Part shown: positions 25,011 to 33,196 of the stretch, piece after piece
How the letters are laid out: every line of letters starts with the position of its first letter
Numbering within the stretch: the stretch's first letter is position 1
Source of the DNA: JAICJC01 sp963757605
GTDB lineage: Bacteria; Actinomycetota; Thermoleophilia; Gaiellales; JAICJC01
Direction of reading: 5' to 3'
NCBI GenBank assembly: GCA_963757605.1
Contig: CAVWSF010000005.1
Coordinates: 1,240,001 to 1,304,000 of the forward strand
Length of the DNA stretch: 64,000 bases
The notes under the pieces: generated by a model
The model's input: only the letters and a program-made list of their open reading frames with translations
Database searches by the model: none
Told to the model about the DNA's origin: nothing
Program-made: the position numbers and the translations under genes

Positions 25011-25205
25011 ATGGCAACCACCCGACGGCACCGGCCGCAACCCGCAGCACGACGCGCCAAGGAGGCCGTGAAAGATGCCGTCGACCGGTCGCGCACGCGC
25101 CTCGGCCGCGAGTACCCGCAGCTCGGGGTCCGCGGGTCAACGCCCCCGCCGGACGCTTCCGAGGCCGTGCCAGATGCGGGTGCGCGCCGGCCTCGCGGTG
25201 GATGA
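25011..25205 (+). CDS. Doubtful small basic ORF, 64 aa
   Basis: The interval from 24905 to 25243 has no convincing gene. The best candidate begins MATTRRHRPQPAARRAKEAV; GAAGGAG abuts the ATG, too close for good initiation. It has a basic N-terminal helix and a Pro/Gly end. A different frame with a well-spaced AGGAGG begins at 25075, so the coding frame, if any, is unclear. Confidence 0.2.
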   Translation: MATTRRHRPQPAARRAKEAVKDAVDRSRTRLGREYPQLGVRGSTPPPDASEAVPDAGARRPRGG

Positions 25206-25243
25206 AGAGACCGTGCTGCCGCTGCACCGGCGCGCCGACGCCC

Positions 25244-26539
25244 TCAGGTGGTGGTGCGGCCCCGGTGCGTCGTGGCGTCGATCGTGACGGCGGCCAGAAG
25301 GACGAGCGCGGTCACCATGTACTGCGCCGGGGCGCCGTACCCCATAAGGCCCATGCCGTTGTAGATCGCCGCGATCACGATCCCGCCGAGCACGCCGTGG
25401 AGCGCCTGGCCGCGCCCGCCCATGAGGCTCGTGCCGCCGATGACCGCGGCGGCGACGGCGTAGAGGACGAGCGTGCCGCCGTCGAGCGTGGTCGAGATCG
25501 AGCGCAGCCGTGAGGCGTAGACGATCCCGGCGATGCCGGCCGTGAGCCCGGTCAGCGTGAAGGCGAGCGTGCGGATCGCCGATACGTTGATGCCCGCACG
25601 GCGGGCGGCCTCGGCGTTTCCACCGATCGCGTAGACGTAGCGGCCGATCTGCGTGCGGCCGAGCAGGAAGCTCCAGGCGCCGAGCACGCCCAGGACGAGC
25701 AGCACCACCCACGGCACGCCCGAGATCGGCTCGATGATCCCGCGGTTGACGGTGCAGAGGATGACGAGGCCGACGCCCGCCGCCGCCGCGATCGCGATCT
25801 TGAGCAGCGTGATCGTCGGCGGCGGTGCGACGAGCCCGGCCGCGCGACGCTTCGCGTCACGCCGCCATGCCAGAACGGCGAACGTCCCGACGATCACGAG
25901 CATCACCACCCAGCTCGCCGCATTCGACAGGTTGTTGCTTGCGATGTCGTTGATGACGGTGTCGTTGATGGGGATCGTGCCGCCGTTTCCCAGGATCTTG
26001 AGCATGACCCCCTGCCAGAAGAGCAGGCCGCCAAGCGTGACGACGAACGAGGGCAACCCGATCTGGGTGATGATCAGCCCCTGAATCAGGCCGATCCCGG
26101 CGCAGGCGAGGAGCGCGAGCGCGATGGCCGCATACCACGGCCACCCGTGGGCCGGGCCGGCGGCGTCAGCCATGATCACGGCCCCCATGCCGGCGACGTA
26201 CCCGATGGAGAGGTCGATCTCGCCGAGGAGCAGGACGAACACCTCGCCCATCCCGAGCAGCGTGAACACGGCCGCCTGGATCAGCAGGTTCACCAGGTTC
26301 TGGGCGGTCAGGAAGTGCGAGTTGAGCGACTGGAAGAGGATCGAGACGACGATCAGACCGGCGAGGACGGGCAGGACTCCGGCCTCGCCCGCCTTGATGC
26401 GGGTGATCGAGGAGCGCAGGTACTCCGAGGCGGAGCCCGCGATGAGCTGCGCCGGGACGGCCAGCTCGGCCTTGCGCGCGGCCTCCTCGCTCAGCTCCTC
26501 GGGCTCGACCGGCCCGACCGGCTCGTCGACCTTCGACAT
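25244..26539 (-). CDS. Sugar ABC transporter permease (XylH/RbsC type)
   Basis: 431 residues and about ten to twelve transmembrane segments after an 80-residue N-terminal extension. Family signatures are LLGEIDLSIGYVAGMGAV, AGIGLIQGLIITQIGLPSFVVTLGG and, near the end, AVAAAVIGGTSLMGGRGQ. It forms the membrane channel of a monosaccharide importer. It follows the ATPase gene after 2 bases. The length is longer than ribose permeases and matches xylose/multiple-sugar types. Confidence 0.92.
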   Translation of the reverse strand: MSKVDEPVGPVEPEELSEEAARKAELAVPAQLIAGSASEYLRSSITRIKAGEAGVLPVLAGLIVVSILFQSLNSHFLTAQNLVNLLIQAAVFTLLGMGEVFVLLLGEIDLSIGYVAGMGAVIMADAAGPAHGWPWYAAIALALLACAGIGLIQGLIITQIGLPSFVVTLGGLLFWQGVMLKILGNGGTIPINDTVINDIASNNLSNAASWVVMLVIVGTFAVLAWRRDAKRRAAGLVAPPPTITLLKIAIAAAAGVGLVILCTVNRGIIEPISGVPWVVLLVLGVLGAWSFLLGRTQIGRYVYAIGGNAEAARRAGINVSAIRTLAFTLTGLTAGIAGIVYASRLRSISTTLDGGTLVLYAVAAAVIGGTSLMGGRGQALHGVLGGIVIAAIYNGMGLMGYGAPAQYMVTALVLLAAVTIDATTHRGRTTT

Positions 26540-26541
26540 GC

Positions 26542-27330
26542 TCAGGCTCCTCCGCCGTTCCCGGCGCCACCGGCCTGCCGCGACGACGCGCCGGTGGTCA
26601 TGAGATCGACCGCGATCTGGCGGTCCATCTCGGACGCCGGCCGCACTGCAACCATCTTGCCCAGGTAGAGGACGGCCAAACGGTCGGCGACCTCGAAGAC
26701 GTCGTTCATGTTGTGGGAGATGATGAGCGCGGCGTGGCCCCGGTCCGCCAGGCGGCGGACGAGGTCGAGCACCATCCGCGTCTGGGCCACGCCGAGCGCG
26801 GCGGTCGGCTCGTCCATGATCACGAGCTTCGCGTTCCAGAGCACCGACTTCGCGATCGCCACCGACTGGCGCTGGCCCCCCGAGAGCGAGGCGACCGGCT
26901 GGCGGATCGACCGCACCGTCGTCACGGCGAGGCTCGACAGGGTCTCCTGCGCCGCTGTCTCCATCTGCTCCTCGTCGAGCACGAAGCCGTTGGTGCGCTC
27001 GCGGCCCAGGAACATGTTCTCGACGATGTCAAGGTTGTTGCACAGGGCGAGATCCTGGTAGACGGTCTCGATCCCGAGCGCCGCCGCGTCGCGCGGCGTG
27101 CGGACGCGGACCGCCTTTCCCTCCCACTCGATCTCGCCGTGGTCGGGGCTGTGGATGCCGGCGACGGTCTTGATCAGCACCGACTTGCCGGCGCCGTTGT
27201 CGCCCAGAAGGGCCGTCACCTCACCTGCACGCACGTCGAGATCGACGTCGGTCAGAGCCTGCACGGCCCCGAACGACTTGGAGATCCCGCGCAGGCGAAG
27301 CAGCGGCGTGTCGTTGGAGGCCGCGCTCAC
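26542..27330 (-). CDS. Sugar ABC transporter ATP-binding protein (single domain)
   Basis: 262 residues with one nucleotide-binding domain: Walker A GDNGAGKS, Q-loop TVYQDLALCNNLDI, signature LSGGQRQ, Walker B LVIMDEPTAALGV, switch His in ISHNMNDV. Xylose/ribose-type importers usually have two fused ATPase domains; this is the half-size form, which would act as a homodimer. It is directly upstream of the permease and downstream of the binding protein. Confidence 0.93.
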   Translation of the reverse strand: MSAASNDTPLLRLRGISKSFGAVQALTDVDLDVRAGEVTALLGDNGAGKSVLIKTVAGIHSPDHGEIEWEGKAVRVRTPRDAAALGIETVYQDLALCNNLDIVENMFLGRERTNGFVLDEEQMETAAQETLSSLAVTTVRSIRQPVASLSGGQRQSVAIAKSVLWNAKLVIMDEPTAALGVAQTRMVLDLVRRLADRGHAALIISHNMNDVFEVADRLAVLYLGKMVAVRPASEMDRQIAVDLMTTGASSRQAGGAGNGGGA

Positions 27331-27354
27331 GCAGCCCCGCCACGCCGCGGTGCA

Positions 27355-27382
27355 GGCCGCACCCCGCGAACGGGGTGCGGCC
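27355..27382 (-). promoter_or_regulatory. Intercistronic stem-loop within the sugar ABC operon
   Basis: GGCCGCACCCCG, loop CGAA, CGGGGTGCGGCC: a perfect 12-bp stem with a tetraloop between the binding-protein gene and the ATPase gene. Such hairpins often raise binding-protein levels by partial termination or by protecting the upstream mRNA. There is no U-tract. Confidence 0.6.
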
Positions 27383-27394
27383 CGAGATGCACGG

Positions 27395-28600
27395 CTAGCT
27401 GATCCCCGCCGCCGAGCACGCGTCAGCCAGTTTTCCGCCGCAGAGGTCGGCCACCGTGACGGCGCCGTCCTTCACGACCGTGTCGGCCATGTTGTCCGTG
27501 GTCACCCACGTCGGGGGCGTGTAGACCGACTGGATGTCGTCGCCGGTCTTGGAGTCCTTCGTCGTCGAGTTGACGAGGGAGTCCGGCGGGGTCATGCCCG
27601 CGCGCAGGTAGAGCGCGAGCGAGGCCGCCGCCTGCGCCTCGAGGTAGATGGGCTTGTAGACGGTGCCGCACTGGTAGCCCTTCAGGATGTTCTGGAGCCC
27701 GGACGGAGAGGCATCCTGACCGGTGGTCGGGAACGTCTTCGGCGGGATCTTGTCCTTCTGGAGCACCGAGATCACGGCGTTCGCGTTGTCATCGTTCGGG
27801 GTGACGACCGCGTTGATGTTCGAGTGCGCCGTGAACTGCTGCTCGAACGTGGTCGCCGCGGTCGGCGGGTCCCACGTCCCGGCCGGCTCGCCCACCTTGG
27901 TGTACGTGCCGTCGGAGAACATCGGGTTCAGGACGCCGTTGTAGCCCTGCGCGAACAGCTTCGCGTTGTTGTCCGTCGGGTCGCCGTCCATCACGAGGAT
28001 GTTCGGCTTCTTGACGTTCCACGCGGAGATGCAGTCCACCTCGCCCTGGCCGATCAGCTTGCCAACCTCGACGTTGTCGAAGCTCACGTAGTACCGGTCG
28101 GACGGGCCGCCCAGGACGAGCCGGTCGTAGTCGATCACCTTCACGCCCTTCGACTCCGCGTTCGCCTCGATCGCCGCGCCGGAGCCCGGGTCGAGCGGGT
28201 CGATCAGGAGCACCGATGCGCCCTCCGTGATGTCGGCCTCGGCCTGCTGCTGCATCGTCGAGGCGCTGCCCTGGGCGTTGTCGATCTTGAAGTCGGTGAA
28301 CCCGGCGGTCTGGAACGCCTTCGTCAGGAGCGGCGCGTCATAGGTGACGTACCGCGCCGAGGTCGTCGTGTCCGGAAGGAGCACGCCGACCTTGCCCTTC
28401 CCCTGGGCCGCCAGGCCCTTCAGGGTCTTCATGACGGAAAAATCAGCGGTGAACGAGTTCACGTCCACGTTCGGAACCGATGCGGCCGGCGTGCTGCTCG
28501 AGCCGCCGCCCTCCGATGAGCTCGACCCACCACCACACGCCGCCGCAGTGGCCAACCCAAGCGTGGCCACGACGACGACTCCTCTGCGCAGGAGCCTCAT
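27395..28600 (-). CDS. Sugar ABC transporter substrate-binding lipoprotein
   Basis: 401 residues. A lipoprotein signal (MRLLRRGVVVVATLG...TAAAC) is followed by a Gly/Ser linker. The mature part is a periplasmic-binding fold of the xylose/ribose type: KVGVLLPDTTTSARYVTYDAPLL, DPLDPGSGAAIEANAESKGVKVIDYDRL, NAVVTPNDDNANAVISVLQ and TGQDASPSGLQNILKGYQCGTVYKP. It captures sugar outside the membrane for the two downstream genes. AGGAG lies 7 bases before the ATG chosen; an ATG two codons earlier overlaps that site. Confidence 0.93.
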   Translation of the reverse strand: MRLLRRGVVVVATLGLATAAACGGGSSSSEGGGSSSTPAASVPNVDVNSFTADFSVMKTLKGLAAQGKGKVGVLLPDTTTSARYVTYDAPLLTKAFQTAGFTDFKIDNAQGSASTMQQQAEADITEGASVLLIDPLDPGSGAAIEANAESKGVKVIDYDRLVLGGPSDRYYVSFDNVEVGKLIGQGEVDCISAWNVKKPNILVMDGDPTDNNAKLFAQGYNGVLNPMFSDGTYTKVGEPAGTWDPPTAATTFEQQFTAHSNINAVVTPNDDNANAVISVLQKDKIPPKTFPTTGQDASPSGLQNILKGYQCGTVYKPIYLEAQAAASLALYLRAGMTPPDSLVNSTTKDSKTGDDIQSVYTPPTWVTTDNMADTVVKDGAVTVADLCGGKLADACSAAGIS

Positions 28601-28651
28601 CTCCATTCTCCTCTCTCGGGTGCCAGACCGACGAGATGGCAAGGCCGGGAG

Positions 28652-28679
28652 GATATACCCGTGCTGCCCAAAGCGACAA
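28652..28679 (-). promoter_or_regulatory. Predicted promoter of the sugar ABC operon
   Basis: Read on the minus strand: TTGTCG (28674-28679), 16-base spacer, TATATC (28652-28657). It is about 50 bases upstream of the binding-protein start codon, in the only AT-rich patch of the interval. Confidence 0.4.
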
Positions 28680-28703
28680 TGCGCGTGTGGCGCAGGTCTC
28701 AGG

Positions 28704-29299
28704 GTGCGCCAGCTGCACCAGATGTGGAACGGGGTTGCCCCGGCCTGGGCCGCACACCTGGGCTACGTGGACTCCCGCGGCCGGCGCGTGAGCGACCGCA
28801 TGCCCGCCCGGCTCGACGAGCGGGGCGGGCGGGTGGTCGTCTCGGACTTCGCGGCCGAGATGGTCGCCGTCGCCGCAGACCGGGCCCGCGCGGCCGGTCT
28901 CGCCAACGTCGCCGGCAAGGTCATCGACCTCGAGCAGATCGACGAGCCCGGCGCCTGGTTCGACGTCGTGCTGTGCCGGGAGGGCCGCATGCTCGTCCCG
29001 GACCCGGAGCGCGGCGCCCGTGAGATCCGGCGCGTCCTTCGGCCCGGCGGCCGGGTCGCGATCACCGTCTGGGGCCCGCGGGAGCTGAACCCGTGGCTGT
29101 CGACGAGTGGTGGGAGCGGACGGCCGCGCTCGCCGGGCCGCTGGCCGGACGCCTCGCGGCACTGCCGCCGGAGGCCGCCCGGGCCCTGCGCCAGCGCGCC
29201 ACCGAGCGAATCGGCGCCTACCGCACGCCCGCCGGTCTCGAGATCCCGGGCGTCTGCCTGGTCGCCACCGCGGTCAGTCCGGAAGCAGCGGCACGGTGA
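28704..29299 (+). pseudogene. Decayed SAM-methyltransferase gene with two internal deletions
   Basis: The first frame reads VRQLHQMWNGVAPAWAAHLG, VVVSDFAAEMVAVAADRARA, WFDVVLCREGRMLVPDPERG and EIRRVLRPGGRVAITVWGPR, a methyltransferase of the UbiE group. The glycine-rich SAM motif expected between RMPARLDER and GGRVVVSD is absent. After RELNPWL the C-terminal part (AVDEWWERTAALAGPLA...GLEIPGVCLVA) appears abruptly in another frame near 29093, lacking the middle of the protein. Two deletions, one out of frame, make activity very unlikely. The end overlaps dinB. Confidence 0.7.
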
Positions 29300-30464
29300 G
29301 GCCGGGATCGCGGCCGAGGAGCACCGCCCGGCTCACCGCGGACGAGCCGAACCGGCGCCGCACCTCGTCGAGCGCCGCGTCGAGCGCCTCGCTCGGGTCG
29401 GGCTCGAACGGCAGCTCGAGCTGACGCCGGCCGGCGTCCTCCAGGTTCGTCACCGTCACGCCGACGAGCGTCACACCCCGGCGCTCGATCATCGGCGTGG
29501 CGGTGGCGACCAGGCCGCGCATGGCGTGAAGGACGGTGTCGGCGTGAGCCGTCGGGCGGCGCAGCGTGTGCGAGCGGGTCGAGCGCGAGAAGTCGCCGAA
29601 CCGCAGGCGCAGGACGACCGTCCGCCCGACCCGCCCGGCCGTCCGCATCCGGCGCGTGACCCGCTCGACCAGCGTGATCACGCTGGCGTCGATCTCGGCG
29701 GCAGTGTGCGGACCGCGACCGATGGCGCGCTGCGAGCCGATCGAGCGCCGCCGCGGGCGCGTGCGGACCACGCGCGGGTCGCGGTTGTGGGCGAGCGCGT
29801 GCAGGTGCGCCCCCACCGCCCGGCCGAGGAGCGACACCAGCGCGCCCTCGCCGAGCCGGGCCACCTGGCCGACGGACGCGACCCCACGGTCGTGCAGCTT
29901 CCCCGCGGTCACCGGCCCCACCCCCCACAGGCGCTCGACGGGAAGCGGCAGGAGGAACGCCCGCTCGCGGTCGGGCGCGACCACGAGCAGTCCGTTGGGC
30001 TTCGCGACGCCGCTTGCGACCTTGGCGAGGAACTTCGTCCGCGCGACCCCGACCGTGATGGGCAGGCCCACCCGCTCGCGCACGTCCCGGCGCAGGCGGA
30101 CGGCGATCTCGGCCGGCGTGCCCGCGATCCGCTCCATCCCGCGGACGTCGAGGAACGCCTCGTCGATCGAGAGCCCCTCGACGAGCGGGGTCGTGTCCTC
30201 GAACACCTCGTACACGGCCTTCGAGGCCTCGGAGTAGGCCGCCATCCGCGGCGGCACGACCACCGCTTCAGGGCACAGGCGGCGGGCCTGGCGGCCGCCC
30301 ATCGCCGTGCGCACGCCGTGCACCTTGGCCTCGTAGCTCGCCGCCAGCACCACGCCCCCGCCGACGATGACCGGCCGCCCGCGCAGGCTGGGATCGTCCC
30401 GCTGCTCGACCGACGCGTAGAACGCGTCGAGGTCGGCGTGGAGGATCGTCGCCTCGGCTCGCAT
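29274..30464 (-). CDS. dinB: DNA polymerase IV (Y family)
   Basis: 396 residues. Catalytic motifs are ILHADLDAFYASVEQRDDP (first Asp), ASYEAKVHGVRTAMGGRQA and LSIDEAFLDV (Asp-Glu pair). Thumb and little-finger regions follow (GVARTKFLAKVASGVAKPNG, LWGVGPVTAGKL). The end PLLPD lacks a recognisable beta-clamp motif, though QLELPF at about 353 fits one. It copies damaged templates with low fidelity. A LexA-type box abuts the ATG, so induction by DNA damage is expected. Confidence 0.94.
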   Translation of the reverse strand: MRAEATILHADLDAFYASVEQRDDPSLRGRPVIVGGGVVLAASYEAKVHGVRTAMGGRQARRLCPEAVVVPPRMAAYSEASKAVYEVFEDTTPLVEGLSIDEAFLDVRGMERIAGTPAEIAVRLRRDVRERVGLPITVGVARTKFLAKVASGVAKPNGLLVVAPDRERAFLLPLPVERLWGVGPVTAGKLHDRGVASVGQVARLGEGALVSLLGRAVGAHLHALAHNRDPRVVRTRPRRRSIGSQRAIGRGPHTAAEIDASVITLVERVTRRMRTAGRVGRTVVLRLRFGDFSRSTRSHTLRRPTAHADTVLHAMRGLVATATPMIERRGVTLVGVTVTNLEDAGRRQLELPFEPDPSEALDAALDEVRRRFGSSAVSRAVLLGRDPGLTVPLLPD

Positions 30465-30478
30465 CGAACGTATGTTCG
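30465..30478 (-). promoter_or_regulatory. LexA (SOS) box of dinB
   Basis: CGAACATACGTTCG on the minus strand, matching the actinobacterial/Gram-positive LexA consensus CGAAC-N4-GTTCG. It ends directly before the dinB ATG, leaving no room for a leader or ribosome binding site; the transcript is probably leaderless or nearly so. Repeat copy 5 begins 6 bases further upstream. Confidence 0.8.
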
Positions 30479-30484
30479 CACAGC

Positions 30485-30688
30485 AGATCGTTGATTCCCA
30501 ACTGACGTGATGTCCTGGGCGGCGAGAACCGAGCAGCACAAGGACGCAGGTCGGGTCAATATCAAGCGATATTGACCCGACCGAGGACGCCGCGATGCGA
30601 CGGTTCGCAGCCGCAGCCCCACAACAGCCGCCAACACTCCGCAGCCGCGCGACCTGGCGCGCGGCAGTTGGGACTCAACGATCTCTAG
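30485..30688 (+). repeat. Structured CTAG-bounded repeat, family A copy 5
   Basis: The most divergent complete copy. The arms are AGATCGTTGATTCCC... on the left and its complement on the right, 20 bp with one mismatch. The left CTAG is lost (CAG remains); the right CTAG is the stop of the ABC permease gene. The central hairpin is extended to 13 bp (30551-30563 with 30568-30580), reads GGGTCAATATC like copy 2, and has loop AAGC. The core GGGCGGCGAGAACCG and CGGTTCGCAGCCGCAGCCCC are intact. Confidence 0.82.
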
Positions 30689-32298
30689 GCGTTCTGGAGG
30701 TCGCGGCGCGTGAAGACCGCGACGCCCGAGACGGCGGCCGCGGCCGCCAGCACGAGCATGACGGCCGCGCCGGTGGTGTCGAACCGCGCCACCGGGACGG
30801 CGGCGACGTGATGGAAGGGCGAGAGCGCAAGCGCCCACGCCGGGGCGCCGACCACCGCCCCGACGAGCTCCCACAGGAATGCCGCGCCGACGAGCGCCAT
30901 GGCCGCCCCCGCGCTCTGCCGCGGCACGAGGGCGAAGAGCAGCGTCCCGAGGCCGAGGAAGAGCAGCGCCGCCGGGATGCAGTTGGCGCCGGCGGCGACC
31001 AGCGACCCTAGCCCGACACCGGCGTCCTGCGTCGCGGCCCCCGCCCAGGCCAGGATGCCGGTCAGGAGCGCAAGCACGACGCTCGCCACCGCGGCGATCG
31101 CGACCCGGCCGAGAAGCCAGCGGCTGCGGGCGACCGGGAGCGCCAGGAGCGTCTCCAGCCGGCCGGAGCCCTCCTCGTCGCGAATGCCGTTCAGGTGGCT
31201 CGCGGCGAAGAGGGCGACGACGAGGGCGAAGAAGACGAACGTGAGGGCGAGGTAGCCGCCCGGCGTCGTGTAGTCCGTCCCCAGGGTCGAGTGCAGGTCC
31301 GCCTTGCGCGCCTCCTCGGCGATGCTCTTCGAGAACCCGCCGATCAGCGCGGCGAAGACCCCGGCGCCGATGAGCCACGTGGCCAGGGTCGGCCCCTCAC
31401 CCCGGATCGCGGCCCGAAGCGGCGAGCCGAGCAGCCTGCCGTGGGATCGCGGGGCGTGCCCGCCGCCCACGAGCCCGGTCGCAACGTCACGGCGCCGCGC
31501 CATGGCGAGCGTGGCCCCCACGGCGACCGCCGTCACGGCCGCGAAGAGGAGCAGCACCGCCGGGCGGCTTCCGGTCACCGGGCGCACCTCGCCCGCCCAG
31601 CCGAGCGGCGTCGCCCAGCGCAGGTCGCGCGCCCCGCCGACCAGGTCGGCCGTGATGCGAAGCAGCAGGAAGAGCGCGACGAGCGCGCCTCCGAGCGCCT
31701 GCGCCCCGCGATGGGTCGGCGCCACCTGGCAGGCCAGCGCTCCGACCGCGGCGAACAGGAACCCAGGCGCGACGATCGCCACGCCCAGCATGAGCGATTG
31801 GCCGAGGGAGATGTCGCCGAACGCCGTCCCCGTTGCGATCAGCACGAGCACGGTCGCAGCCCACAGGGTGAGGCACTCGATACCGAGAGCGACGAGGACG
31901 GCCGCGGTCACCTCCCCCCGGCGCATGGGCGCGGCGAGGATCAGCTCGAAACGGCCGGCGTCCTCCTCGCCGCGCAGGGCGCGCACCGCCGCGAAGACGG
32001 CCCAGGCCGCCAGGAAGACCGACAGGATGCCGACGACACGGAACTCGACGTACCCGGCGACGGTCGCCAGATCGTGCGGGAGCCCGTAGAAGAGCCGCAG
32101 CGCGACGTTGTCGCCGAACGCCGCGGCGAAGCGCTCCCGCTCGGCGGCGGTCGGGTAGGTGTCGCGGTAGCCGACGACGTTCGCGGCCGTGTAGAGGACC
32201 ACGATGGCGGCGATGACCCCGAGCCGGACGCGCTCCTGCCGGAGGGCGTGCTCGACGACCGCCGCCCGCGATCCCCTACCTCGCGCGCGCCCCGGCAT
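30685..32298 (-). CDS. ABC transporter permease, 12-helix exporter type
   Basis: 537 residues made of two similar halves, each with about six transmembrane segments. After the first helices come RALRGEEDAGRFELILAAPM and, in the second half, NGIRDEEGSGRLETLLALPV. This duplicated loop is typical of ABC-2 polyketide/antibiotic-type exporter permeases. It partners the ATPase gene that overlaps its start by 23 bases. The substrate is unknown. Its TAG stop lies in the terminal CTAG of repeat copy 5. Confidence 0.88.
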   Translation of the reverse strand: MPGRARGRGSRAAVVEHALRQERVRLGVIAAIVVLYTAANVVGYRDTYPTAAERERFAAAFGDNVALRLFYGLPHDLATVAGYVEFRVVGILSVFLAAWAVFAAVRALRGEEDAGRFELILAAPMRRGEVTAAVLVALGIECLTLWAATVLVLIATGTAFGDISLGQSLMLGVAIVAPGFLFAAVGALACQVAPTHRGAQALGGALVALFLLLRITADLVGGARDLRWATPLGWAGEVRPVTGSRPAVLLLFAAVTAVAVGATLAMARRRDVATGLVGGGHAPRSHGRLLGSPLRAAIRGEGPTLATWLIGAGVFAALIGGFSKSIAEEARKADLHSTLGTDYTTPGGYLALTFVFFALVVALFAASHLNGIRDEEGSGRLETLLALPVARSRWLLGRVAIAAVASVVLALLTGILAWAGAATQDAGVGLGSLVAAGANCIPAALLFLGLGTLLFALVPRQSAGAAMALVGAAFLWELVGAVVGAPAWALALSPFHHVAAVPVARFDTTGAAVMLVLAAAAAVSGVAVFTRRDLQNA

Positions 32299-33196
32299 CC
32301 TCGGGCTCGCGGTCGTACTGGGCGAGGAAGAGCTCCTCCAGCGACGGCTCCCGGCTCGTCAGCGCGATGACGCCGGTGCCGGCCAGGACGTCGAGGAGCG
32401 GCCCGATCGGCCCGCTCACGGCGAAGCGGAGGGCTGCCTCACCCGCAGGCGTGGCGGTCACGCCCGACGGCAGCTCGAGCGCCGGCGGCGGGCCGGAGAA
32501 CGTCGCCTCGACGTAATGGCGCGAGAGGTGGCGCAGCTCCTCAAGCGTGCCCTCCTCGACCAGCCGGCCCTCCCGCAGGATGCCGACCCGGTGGCACAAC
32601 GCCTCGACCTCGCTCAGGATGTGCGACGAGAGGAAGACCGTCTGGCCGCGCCCGCGCGCCTCGCCGACGGTGTCGCGGAACGCCACCTCCATCAGCGGGT
32701 CGAGGCCGCTCGTCGGCTCGTCGAGCACCAGCAGGTCGGGGCGGGCCCCGAAGGCGGCGATGAGCTGGATCTTCTGGCGGTTCCCCTTCGAGTAGTCGCG
32801 CACGCGCTTTCCGGGATCGAAGTGAAAGCGCTCGACGAGCTCGCTCCGGTAGGCGCGGTCGACGGAGCCGTGCAGGTTCGCCATGAACTGCAGGCACTCC
32901 TCGCCCGTGAGCGCCGGCCACAGCAACGGCTCGCCGGCGACGTAGGCCAGGCGGCGGTGCGAGGCCACCGGATCGGCCCAGGGATCGACCCCGAGCACCC
33001 GCGCGCTGCCGCCGGTCGCGCGGTGCAGGCCGAGCAGGAGGCGGATGGTCGTCGTCTTTCCGGCCCCGTTGGGCCCCAGGTAGCCGTAGACCTCGCCGGC
33101 GGGGATCGCCAGGTCGAGCCCGTCGAGGGCGAGCGTCGGCCCGTAGCGCTTCGTGAGCCCCTCGGCGTGGATGACGAGGTCGTCCGCCGCCGTCAG
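32276..33196 (-). CDS. ABC transporter ATP-binding protein (ABC-2 exporter)
   Basis: About 306 residues. Walker A GPNGAGKTTT, Q-loop region YVAGEPLLWPALTGEE, signature-like YSKGNRQKIQLIAAF (degenerate LSGGQ), Walker B LLVLDEPTSGLDPL, switch SSHILSEVEAL; then the C-terminal domain of drug-export ATPases ending LEELFLAQYDREPED. No ATG, GTG or TTG sits at the expected place. A CTG overlapping the previous TGA (CTGA) is used here; a GTG 25 codons further upstream, inside the previous gene, is the canonical alternative. Confidence 0.88.
   Translation of the reverse strand: MTAADDLVIHAEGLTKRYGPTLALDGLDLAIPAGEVYGYLGPNGAGKTTTIRLLLGLHRATGGSARVLGVDPWADPVASHRRLAYVAGEPLLWPALTGEECLQFMANLHGSVDRAYRSELVERFHFDPGKRVRDYSKGNRQKIQLIAAFGARPDLLVLDEPTSGLDPLMEVAFRDTVGEARGRGQTVFLSSHILSEVEALCHRVGILREGRLVEEGTLEELRHLSRHYVEATFSGPPPALELPSGVTATPAGEAALRFAVSGPIGPLLDVLAGTGVIALTSREPSLEELFLAQYDREPEDAGARAR

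Noticed and set aside
982..30688. Interpretation of the family A repeats as HEARO/omega RNA or IS605-type element remnants
   Set aside because: No IscB, TnpB or TnpA gene is near, and I cannot match the core to those RNAs from memory. Kept only as something to test.
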